Below are positions 1 to 5,461 of a stretch of 15,918 nucleotides of DNA, one piece after another; the first letter of the stretch is position 1, and each line of letters starts with the position of its first letter. Source of the DNA: JADFSZ01 sp022560555 [NCBI: PVC group bacterium] (GTDB lineage Bacteria > GCA-001730085 > JADFSZ01); the NCBI GenBank assembly GCA_022560555.1, contig JADFSZ010000016.1:1-15918 (forward strand), in the 5' to 3' direction. The notes under the pieces are model-generated. The model made no database searches. It saw only the letters and a list, made by a program, of their open reading frames with translations, and was not told the origin of the DNA. Position numbers and translations under genes: made by a program.

Positions 1-114
1 TTAAGAAGCGAAGGTCCTTTAGTGCCAGACTGGTTTTATTGGTTATTTAAAAAGAACTATGAGCTAGATATGCGATCGGTAGCTAATTCAATAAGCGATT
101 TAAAACCAGACTAA
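1..114 (+). CDS. C-terminal fragment of an unrecognised protein (cut by left edge)
   Basis: Frame 1 is open from the first base to a TAA at 112-114 and gives 37 residues, ending in ISDLKPD. The composition (VPDWFYWLFKKNYELDMRS) looks like a folded protein end and not random translation, with aromatic and charged residues mixed. The fragment is too short to assign to a family and its start lies outside the window. No Rho-independent terminator with a T-run follows it; the nearest structure is the hairpin at 306-339. It could still be a chance open frame, so confidence is low. Confidence 0.4.
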   Translation, partial: LRSEGPLVPDWFYWLFKKNYELDMRSVANSISDLKPD

Positions 115-305
115 TTTATTATTTAAATCTAGGCAAACCCTTCAGCACTTTGTCAAAGGCCTCTCCTTCGCTAAAGCTTCGAAGAGCAAGCTTGAAAAGA
201 ATTTGTGGGCGAAAAAATTTATTAAAAAGATCCTTTATTCCCCAAACGAAATTGCCTTAAATCTTTATTATCAAACAGCTTTTGACAACCCTTCCGATTC
301 ACTCC

Positions 306-339
306 CGGCCAGAGGCTGCCCCCGCCCAGCCACTGGCCG
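306..339. other. GC-rich two-part hairpin, function unknown
   Basis: CGGCCAG (306-312) pairs with CTGGCCG (333-339). After one A-A mismatch, GGCTG (314-318) pairs with CAGCC (327-331), closing an 8-nt C-rich loop. That gives 12 base pairs, nearly all G-C. Neither strand has a T-run after the stem, so it does not look like a standard intrinsic terminator. It lies between the 1-114 reading frame and the tRNA terminator. No gene is supported in the rest of 115-360. Confidence 0.5.
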
Positions 340-360
340 AAATTCCAGTTCCACAGCTTT

Positions 361-394
361 AAAAAATGACAGCCCTATCAATATTGATAGGGCT
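361..394 (-). terminator. Rho-independent terminator of the tRNA-Asn gene
   Basis: Positions 371-394 are a perfect 24-nt palindrome (AGCCCTATCAAT and its reverse complement). On the minus strand it is followed by GTCA and then six T residues (366-361). It begins 12 nt past the encoded CCA end of the tRNA on the same strand, which is where a tRNA terminator is expected. The T-run is displaced by 4 nt from the stem, a small departure from the ideal. Confidence 0.75.
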
Positions 395-406
395 AATCAT
401 CATGAA

Positions 407-698
407 TGGCTCCCCCGGCAAGACTCGAACTTGCGACATCATGGTTACGATCTGACTCTAATTTCTTAGAGAGTCGGACTTTCTCTTTACCCGTTCACAA
501 TGAGTGAAGTAGGGTAGCGGGTGTAAAGTCTCTGCACTTGCCCTTCACAGTTTGTTAACCATGAATGCTAGCTCAGGATTGCCTTGGCCGTTGTCAGCTT
601 TAGGTTTCCCTGAATTAGCCCGCTTTTCATCTCAGTGTTTCCACTAAGAGCTGCTAACTTGTAACAGCCACGCGCTCTACCAACTGAGCTACAGGGGA
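407..698 (-). tRNA. tRNA-Asn(GUU) interrupted by a group I intron
   Basis: The gene is split. The 5' exon is 698-664 (35 nt) and the 3' exon is 447-407 (41 nt, including encoded CCA at 409-407). Joined, they give a 76-nt cloverleaf. Acceptor UCCCCUG (698-692) pairs with CGGGGGA (417-411), with discriminator G at 410. The D-arm is GCUCAGUUGGUAGAGC. Anticodon stem CGUGG (672-668) pairs with CCAUG (444-440), the 7-nt loop is CUGUUAA, and the T-arm is GCAAG UUCGAGU CUUGC. The loop places GUU at 34-36, which reads Asn codons. The intron lies between U35 and U36, so the unspliced gene has no intact anticodon loop. The plus-strand reading frame across this locus (203-469, WLPRQDSNLR) is the well-known false translation of an antisense tRNA and is not a gene. 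Confidence 0.95.
448..663 (-). ncRNA. Group I intron (IC3-like, 216 nt, no ORF) in tRNA-Asn
   Basis: A self-splicing core can be drawn. P1: exon GGCUGU pairs with internal guide GCAGCU (654-649), giving the required U-G pair at the 5' splice site. P10: GUUA (658-655) pairs with the 3' exon start UAAC (447-444). P2: CUUAGUG/CACUGAG with a GAAA loop (648-631). P3: AGCGGG (624-619)/CCCGCT (521-516). P4: TCAGG (613-609)/CCTGA (577-573). P7: GACTTT (530-525)/AAAGTC (482-477). P8: ACCC/GGGT (515-489). P9: CTCTAA/TTAGAG with a GAAA loop (471-456). The last base is G (448). The segment GTGCAGAGACT matches the conserved R element around P7, and AAGAGAAAGTCC resembles the S element. Size and architecture match the small introns of cyanobacterial tRNA-Leu and Azoarcus tRNA-Ile. 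There is no room for an internal homing endonuclease. Confidence 0.93.
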
Positions 699-729
699 AT
701 GATTTTATAAACAAATTTGATTTTCAAAG

Positions 730-758
730 ATCATATAATTCAAAAGCTTTTATATCAA
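730..758 (-). promoter_or_regulatory. Sigma70-like promoter of tRNA-Asn
   Basis: On the minus strand, TTGATA (758-753) is followed after 17 nt by TATGAT (735-730). Each hexamer differs from consensus at one position. Predicted transcription start is near 723, giving a leader of about 25 nt before the tRNA 5' end at 698. This would allow the tRNA to be transcribed independently of the GIY-YIG gene upstream. Confidence 0.6.
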
Positions 759-762
759 CTAA

Positions 763-926
763 GCTATGCCGAATGAAGCTGCCCGAGATGCAATGCTTCG
801 GCATCCTGTGCCGAATGAAGTTTTCTAGGACTGTTACTCTTCGGCATCCCGAAGCATTCCCCAAGCTGTTGCCTCATTCGGGAAAGTATCCTGCCCTAAA
901 CCGCTACATTCGGGACAGGGGAATAA
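763..926. repeat. Left repeat block beside the GIY-YIG gene
   Basis: Three hairpins in a row. ATGCCGAA (766-773) pairs with TTCGGCAT (797-804). TGCCGAA (809-815) pairs with TTCGGCA (840-846). CCCGAA (848-853) pairs with TTCGGG (877-882). The block ends in CATTCGGGACAGGGGAATAA (907-926), and CATTCGGGA also occurs at 875-883. Positions 763-806 match 1193-1236 in the right block with 5 differences in 44, and 907-926 is identical to 1260-1279. The end of the block overlaps the last codons of the GIY-YIG gene. Confidence 0.85.
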
Positions 927-1173
927 TACGATTACCTTGAATTAATTTTTCAATGAACGAATGACTTTTTTTCTTTTTAATCCATAATTCGGCTTTTCGT
1001 GCTTTACTTCGATTTTCATAAGTCTTCTTAAAAACAATTTTGATCTCTGCGTTGCGTTTTCCAAAAGCAGTCCTTTGTTTAGAATGATCGCATAATCTGC
1101 GATCTAAGTTGTTCGTTTCCCCAACGTAAAACTTCCCTGAAACAGCACTTTTTAATATGTAAAGATAATGCAT
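904..1173 (-). CDS. Small free-standing GIY-YIG nuclease (UvrC/URI-type fold)
   Basis: An 89-residue protein made essentially of one GIY-YIG domain. The two-part motif is Tyr5-Ile-Leu (GIY position) and Tyr16-Val-Gly (YIG position). Arg25/Arg26 follow and His30 is in the first helix. Glu62, in KARKAELWIKKKK, sits where this family keeps its metal-binding glutamate. Short COG2827-like proteins of this kind are widespread in bacteria, mostly without known function, and the same fold is used by homing endonucleases such as I-TevI. The last residues (IPLSRM) are encoded by a copy of the flanking direct repeat. The start at 1173 is the only convincing ATG. It has no good Shine-Dalgarno sequence and lies inside a small hairpin (1170-1184). 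The gene is codirectional with and upstream of the intron-bearing tRNA. A role in intron mobility is a hypothesis only. Confidence 0.85.
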   Translation of the reverse strand: MHYLYILKSAVSGKFYVGETNNLDRRLCDHSKQRTAFGKRNAEIKIVFKKTYENRSKARKAELWIKKKKSHSFIEKLIQGNRIIPLSRM

Positions 1174-1192
1174 CTGAAAGATGCCTTTATTG

Positions 1193-1279
1193 GCTATGCC
1201 GAAGGAAGCAGCCCAAGAAGCAATTCTTCGGCATCCCGAGGGCCCCCATGGGGCCTCTTCATTCGGGACAGGGGAATAA
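1193..1279. repeat. Right repeat block beside the GIY-YIG gene
   Basis: ATGCCGAAG (1196-1204) pairs with CTTCGGCAT (1226-1234). CCCGA (1235-1239) pairs with TCGGG (1263-1267), enclosing an inner GGCCCC/GGGGCC stem (1241-1255). The block ends in CATTCGGGACAGGGGAATAA (1260-1279), identical to 907-926. Both blocks are in the same orientation, so the nuclease gene lies between direct repeats. If the promoter at 1319-1347 is real, this block forms the structured 5' leader of the nuclease mRNA. Confidence 0.85.
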
Positions 1280-1318
1280 AATATTTATAAGATCATTTAA
1301 CCAATAAGGTTAGCGCAG

Positions 1319-1347
1319 ATAGTATAATAAACCCCTCGTGAAGTCAA
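1319..1347 (-). promoter_or_regulatory. Candidate promoter for the GIY-YIG gene
   Basis: On the minus strand, TTGACT (1347-1342) is followed after 17 nt by TACTAT (1324-1319); an alternative -10, TATACT (1326-1321), has a 15-nt spacer. Transcription would start near 1312 and run through the right repeat block. The same stretch contains TATAAT on the plus strand (1323-1328 and 1354-1359), which could serve engB, but no matching -35 box is seen for those. Confidence 0.4.
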
Positions 1348-1370
1348 GGGTTTTATAATAAGATGCCGGA

Positions 1371-1946
1371 ATGGAAAATATCCAGATAAAAAAGGCCTTC
1401 TCCCAGGCTGATTTTCCGCAAGAGCCGCTGCCGGAAATGGCTTTTGTCGGCCGTAGCAATGTGGGGAAGTCTTCCCTTATTAATTTTGTATTTCGCCAAA
1501 AGAATTTATGTCCGATAAGTAAAACACCCGGCAAAACACGTTCCGTCAATTTTTATACGATCAACCACAAATTTCGCATTGTGGATCTTCCCGGATATGG
1601 GTACGCAAAAATATCGAAAAGTATTCATCAAACTTGGCCGGATATGATAAAAGAGTATTTCGAGCATCAGCTCAACATCACCGCTATTTTTTTCTTGGTC
1701 GATTCGCGACGGGATATCACGCGTGAGGATCTTGTATTATTCGAATGGCTTTGTCAGTACACAGACTCCATCTATATCGTCATCACCAAAACGGATAAAA
1801 TAAATCAAAAGGAAAAAAGCCAACTTACTCGCCGTATTGATAAATTTACGGAAAATACAGTTGCTAGCAAAAATATCATTTATGTCTCAATAAAATCTCA
1901 GGAAAGTCGAAAAGTGCTTTTAGATGCTATGAATCAGCATCTATGA
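1371..1946 (+). CDS. engB: EngB/YihA/YsxC ribosome-assembly GTPase
   Basis: A 191-residue single-domain TRAFAC GTPase, of normal length for EngB, which acts in late assembly of the 50S ribosomal subunit. The G motifs appear in order. The P-loop is GRSNVGKSS (27-35). The G2 region is KTPGKTRSVNFY (51-62), typical of this family. G3 is DLPGYGYAK (72-80), and G4 is TKTD (139-142). A Ser-containing G5-like stretch (YVSIKSQ) follows near residue 171. The start at 1371 is the only in-frame ATG after a stop at 1359-1361. It has no clear Shine-Dalgarno sequence, so translation initiation may be weak or leaderless. The gene diverges from the GIY-YIG gene and is separated by 149 nt from the next gene, which has its own promoter. 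Confidence 0.95.
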   Translation: MENIQIKKAFSQADFPQEPLPEMAFVGRSNVGKSSLINFVFRQKNLCPISKTPGKTRSVNFYTINHKFRIVDLPGYGYAKISKSIHQTWPDMIKEYFEHQLNITAIFFLVDSRRDITREDLVLFEWLCQYTDSIYIVITKTDKINQKEKSQLTRRIDKFTENTVASKNIIYVSIKSQESRKVLLDAMNQHL

Positions 1947-2019
1947 CGTAATACTGTTTAATAATCCGACAACTTGAGGGCAGAAATGAAATATTCTATA
2001 TGTAAGAATCAGTTATTGC

Positions 2020-2047
2020 TTGCGTTATAAAAATAATTTAGTATAAT
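2020..2047 (+). promoter_or_regulatory. Sigma70-like promoter of the TPR protein gene
   Basis: TTGCGT (2020-2025), a 16-nt spacer, and a perfect TATAAT (2042-2047). Transcription would start near 2054. That is consistent with the ATG at 2096 as the start of the TPR gene, since the in-frame TTG at 2060 would leave almost no leader. Confidence 0.55.
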
Positions 2048-2095
2048 ATATTTTCGAATTTGATTGCATGGGGAAAACAAAGCAGGGGAGAAAGT

Positions 2096-2935
2096 ATGAC
2101 CGCTAGGGGCAGGGGGATAGGTCTGGCTTTATGTGTAGCGATGATTTTATCGTACACCTTAGTATGGGCAAGTGAAGGTCAGGAGACGGATAAATACTTA
2201 TTGTCAGGGGATCAACATTATGAAAGCTTTGACAATAAATCTGCCCTTGATATGTACCGGAAAGCCTATGAGCTCAATCCGGATAGTTTTAAAACCCTTC
2301 TAAAGTTAACCCGCACTCTTATTGATGTCGGAGAAGATCTGAATTCCAAAGAATCAGAAGCGTATTATGAAGAAGCAGTTAAGTATTCCGAGCTCCTGAA
2401 AGAGAATTTTCCGGAAAGCCCTTACACCTACGCTTGCCTCGCGTCCAGTTACGGCTACCTAGCTATATTCCGCGGGGGCAAAGAAAAAATCCGTCTATCA
2501 AACAATGTGACAGAAAACGCCTACAAAGCGATTGCATTGGATCCCGATTACGAAGTTCCCTATATTGTTTTAGGAACCTATTATCGCGAAGTGGCCAACT
2601 TATCACCTTTTCTACGCGTATTCGCGGAAATGTTTCTGGGAGATGTCCCCAATGGCTCGCATGATGATTCCATTGAATGTCTTAAGAAAGCTCTTCAGAT
2701 CAGACCGGACTCAGTCTACACCGTTACTGAGTTAGCTAAAACTTATGCTTCTATGCGCAAATATGACTCAGCCATGGCTTCGCTTCGTAATGTGTTGAAA
2801 ATGTCCGTCGTGGATCACTTGGATCCGAGACTGCGGCAAGAAGCAGATGAAAAAATTTTGGTCCTTAAAAGAAAACTCAGCCGTCGACTTGCTCGCGGCA
2901 ACAACAAATTCCGACGCTACTCCGGTGCAAATTAA
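2096..2935 (+). CDS. Exported TPR protein resembling the RMDN family
   Basis: A 279-residue protein. The chosen start is ATG 2096, which follows AGGGGAG (2084-2090) at good spacing; an in-frame TTG at 2060 is less likely. Residues 1-25 form a signal peptide (Arg-rich start, hydrophobic core, likely cleavage after VWA). The rest is helical repeat. A TPR-like unit covers about residues 32-52 (ALDMYRKAYELNPDS), and others contain AYKAIALDPDYE and CLKKALQIRPDS. The order of LASSYGYLAIF-GGKEK, a central A-AIALDP, VLGTYYREVANLS, and a final ELAKTYASM unit resembles the RMDN (regulator of microtubule dynamics, FAM82) family and its bacterial relatives. The basic C-terminus (RRLARGNNKFRRY) is probably disordered. 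No enzymatic motif is seen and the partner is unknown. The protein probably acts as a periplasmic scaffold. Confidence 0.75.
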   Translation: MTARGRGIGLALCVAMILSYTLVWASEGQETDKYLLSGDQHYESFDNKSALDMYRKAYELNPDSFKTLLKLTRTLIDVGEDLNSKESEAYYEEAVKYSELLKENFPESPYTYACLASSYGYLAIFRGGKEKIRLSNNVTENAYKAIALDPDYEVPYIVLGTYYREVANLSPFLRVFAEMFLGDVPNGSHDDSIECLKKALQIRPDSVYTVTELAKTYASMRKYDSAMASLRNVLKMSVVDHLDPRLRQEADEKILVLKRKLSRRLARGNNKFRRYSGAN

Positions 2936-2980
2936 TTCTTACCTAAGAAAACCGCTCATTAAACAATCCCTTGTACTTTT

Positions 2981-3790
2981 ATGATTCTCCCTCTCTTACT
3001 TCTTTTTGGAGGAGTTTTTACCGGGATCTCCTCAGGTCTTTTAGGGATCGGAGGGGGGACCATTCTTGTTCCATTACAATACTGGGCCTTATCACAATAT
3101 TCAATCACAGGTGATATAGCGATGCGTATCGCTCTTGGAACGAGTTTGCTTATAATATTTCCCACAGTCATTGCCGGCACCATCAAGCATTCTAGAATGG
3201 GGGCTGTTGTATGGCGAGTCAGTCTCGTCCTTGGTATCACGGGCGCCCTTGGGAGTGCCATAGGCGGGATGGCCGCCGCGCATTTGCCTGATTTAATTCT
3301 CAAGAGAATTTTTTCAGTCATTGTTTTTTTTGCGGCTTTTCGTATGCTTTTTCAAATGCCATCTAAAGAGACACGAAGTTTTACGTTTAAAACCAGTGTA
3401 TTTCTCGGCCTTATTCTTTGCGGCCTTTGTGCCGGTGTTATCTCGGGTCTTGTCGGTATCGGAGGGGGACTGATTATTGTGCCGCTCTTAGTCATGACGT
3501 TTCATTTTGATATTCATAAAGCCATTGGGACATCAACCGCTACGATTCCTTTTATGATTTCCGGAGGAATTATCGCGTATTTGATCGAAGGAATTAAAAT
3601 CAAAGAAAGCCTGCCGCCCTATTCATTTGGCTATTTGAATCTTGCCCTATTTGCACTATTGGTCATAACAACAATTCCGGGTGCTTATTGGGGCGCCCAT
3701 CTTACGCATAAGCTTCCTAAAAATGTTCTTCGAAAGGGTTTTTCTATTCTTTTGTTTCTCATTGGTCTCAAAATGTCCAATCTCATCTAA
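2981..3790 (+). CDS. TauE/SafE (TSUP) family membrane transporter
   Basis: A 269-residue, very hydrophobic protein with about eight membrane segments, of the usual length for the sulfite exporter TauE/SafE family (formerly DUF81). The family signature occurs twice, once per half: GLLGIGGGTILVP (residues 19-31) and GLVGIGGGLIIVP (about 156-168). This reflects the family's internal duplication. Members export or import small sulfur-containing or organic anions such as sulfite, sulfoacetate or thiosulfate. The substrate cannot be read from this sequence and no sulfur-metabolism genes are nearby. The start at 2981 is the only ATG after an in-frame stop, and no Shine-Dalgarno sequence is seen. It lies 45 nt after the TPR gene and may be cotranscribed with it. 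No terminator hairpin is evident in 3791-3967. Confidence 0.9.
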   Translation: MILPLLLLFGGVFTGISSGLLGIGGGTILVPLQYWALSQYSITGDIAMRIALGTSLLIIFPTVIAGTIKHSRMGAVVWRVSLVLGITGALGSAIGGMAAAHLPDLILKRIFSVIVFFAAFRMLFQMPSKETRSFTFKTSVFLGLILCGLCAGVISGLVGIGGGLIIVPLLVMTFHFDIHKAIGTSTATIPFMISGGIIAYLIEGIKIKESLPPYSFGYLNLALFALLVITTIPGAYWGAHLTHKLPKNVLRKGFSILLFLIGLKMSNLI

Positions 3791-3967
3791 AATGCGATAT
3801 TGAAACTCGAATGTACTTTTGGCCCCATAATTTTTCGCAACCACTACATGATCAAGAAGTTATCAATGATATTTTGGTCTGGTAATTTTTGAGATTTGTG
3901 TTAATATATTTTGCTTATATATATCTTTAATGTTATCAATACTATACTGCAAATTATGAGGCCCTTG

Positions 3968-5461
3968 ATGATTCAAATGGCTCAACGTATGTCGATTCTT
4001 CTTTTGATTCTCATCGTTCTATCCGTGGGGAATGTTGCTAACAGCGAAGAGCGTATTGGTAAACTTTCAATTGACGAAACAGTAGAGATTGGCATTTTGA
4101 ACAATATACGTGTCAAGGTGGCAAGGCTCGAACAGGATTTAGCAGGCCTGGATCTTAAAATTGAGCGATCAATTTTTGATACGGAAGCCTGGTTTGAAAT
4201 TAATTGGAGGCGCGACAAACGAGCATCGATCAATAGCATCGGCGGTTCACGCGTCACAGACCAAAATTATAACATCGGCATCGATAAAAAAATCCCCACC
4301 GGAGCCGATATTTCCCTGTCATTCAGAAATCAGGATTTAGATACATCGTCGCCATTTTTCCCGATAGATCCCGCTTTTGTATCGGATATGGAAGCCTCTA
4401 TTACCCAGCCCTTACTGAAAAATATCGGGGGCATACAGGATAAAGCCCCGATTCGTATTTCTGAAATTGAAATCGATCGAATCGACATAGTCACGCAGGA
4501 TACGATCGAAGAAGTCATCGCTGAAATCAAGTTATCCTATTGGGATCTTGTTTTTGCGCAAGAAACGCTTAAGGCTCAAAAGGAAATTTTAGAAAAGGCG
4601 CAACAGCTTCTGGAGTTTAATATCGAAAATCGAAAATCAGGTCTGGCAGAGGATGTCGATATTTACGCAAGCGAGGCCAATACCGAAAGACATATGAACA
4701 ATGTTCTTGTTGCCCAAAATGAGCTTGTTACGGCCATTGAAACACTTAAATTAAAAATGAACTACCCGTATTTTTCAAGAATCGTTCCAACGGAGGAATT
4801 GTCCTATAAAAGTGTTTTTTTAGACCAAGATACCATCATGAGGAATGCGATTAAAAATCGCCGGGACTATATTACGAAACGGCTCCAAATTGAACAGGCC
4901 GATATTGATGTCCACATGAAGAAAAACAGTCGGTGGCCGCAAATGGATTTAATCGCCACCTTTAACGCGAACGGATTAAAGTCGAATTACCCGGACGCGG
5001 TCGCGGAAATGGCCGTAGCCTCAAATCCTTCCTACTTTCTTGGCGTGGAATTTCGGTTTCCATTAGCGAACACAAAGGCCAAAGCGCAATATCAATCGTC
5101 CCTGCTTGAAAAGGCAAGATTAATCCTCGAGTTTCGGCAGCTCGAAAAAGACATTGCTTTTGAAGTAGATGATGTAGTGCGGGCTGTATTGACCAATTCT
5201 GCTCAAGCCGGAAAACGTATCCGCATCGAAGAGCTTGAAAGTAAAAAACTCGAGGAGGAAGACCGCAATTACCGCTTAGGTCGATCCAACAGCAATATCA
5301 TTATTGACTATCAAGATGATTTGATCGAAGCGCGACTTGCAAAAATTGAAGCCCTCATTGATCTGGAAAAATCTCTTGTGAATCTGGATCGATCAAGGAA
5401 TATCCTTTTTGACCAGTATTTTCAATCTCATATCATTAGCCAGCTCGGAAACACAGAATGA
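3968..5461 (+). CDS. TolC-family outer-membrane efflux protein
   Basis: A 497-residue protein from ATG 3968, preceded by TGAGG (3957-3961); an in-frame TTG at 3911 and ATG at 3956 are alternatives. Residues about 9-25 form a signal-peptide core and mature protein begins near SEERIGKLSID. Two OEP halves can be recognised. Each has long helical stretches (for example around LSYWDLVFAQETLKAQKEIL, about 188-207, followed by RKSGLAEDVDIY) and a strand-rich segment (for example ADISLSFRNQD). This is the TolC pattern of a trimeric outer-membrane channel with a periplasmic alpha-barrel. It overlaps the RND gene by 4 nt (ATGA), so the two are translationally coupled and presumably form one export system. 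No adaptor (HlyD/MFP) gene lies beside them. The substrate is unknown. Confidence 0.88.
   Translation: MIQMAQRMSILLLILIVLSVGNVANSEERIGKLSIDETVEIGILNNIRVKVARLEQDLAGLDLKIERSIFDTEAWFEINWRRDKRASINSIGGSRVTDQNYNIGIDKKIPTGADISLSFRNQDLDTSSPFFPIDPAFVSDMEASITQPLLKNIGGIQDKAPIRISEIEIDRIDIVTQDTIEEVIAEIKLSYWDLVFAQETLKAQKEILEKAQQLLEFNIENRKSGLAEDVDIYASEANTERHMNNVLVAQNELVTAIETLKLKMNYPYFSRIVPTEELSYKSVFLDQDTIMRNAIKNRRDYITKRLQIEQADIDVHMKKNSRWPQMDLIATFNANGLKSNYPDAVAEMAVASNPSYFLGVEFRFPLANTKAKAQYQSSLLEKARLILEFRQLEKDIAFEVDDVVRAVLTNSAQAGKRIRIEELESKKLEEEDRNYRLGRSNSNIIIDYQDDLIEARLAKIEALIDLEKSLVNLDRSRNILFDQYFQSHIISQLGNTE

Noticed and set aside
114-250. Minus-strand open stretch ending GEAFDKVLKGLPRFK before a TAA next to the left-edge gene
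   Set aside because: About 43 codons with no ATG and an in-frame stop upstream; composition alone does not support a gene.
203-469. Plus-strand 88-codon reading frame ending in WLPRQDSNLRHHGYDLTLIS
   Set aside because: It is antisense to the tRNA-Asn 3' half and terminator; the RQDSNLR string is a familiar false product of tRNA genes, and it starts at TTG without a Shine-Dalgarno sequence.
448-663. Insert in the tRNA considered as a group II intron or an archaeal-type bulge-helix-bulge intron
   Set aside because: The terminal G, U-G pair in P1, P3/P7 pairings and the conserved GTGCAGAGACT segment are group I features; no domain V or BHB motif is seen.
763-1279. Repeat blocks considered as a CRISPR array
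   Set aside because: Units are hairpins of unequal length without regular spacers, and no cas genes are present.
1330-1356. AAACCC/GGGTTT stem before engB as an attenuator
   Set aside because: Only 6 bp with a 13-nt loop and no proper T-run; it overlaps likely promoter elements and could be chance.
2981-3790. Internal repeat in the TauE-like protein as a recent duplication
   Set aside because: The doubled GIGGG motif is the normal family architecture and the two halves are strongly diverged.
3911-3967. TTG at 3911 as the start of the TolC-like gene
   Set aside because: The stretch is AT-rich with no Shine-Dalgarno sequence and would place extra residues before the signal peptide; ATG 3968 has TGAGG at suitable spacing.
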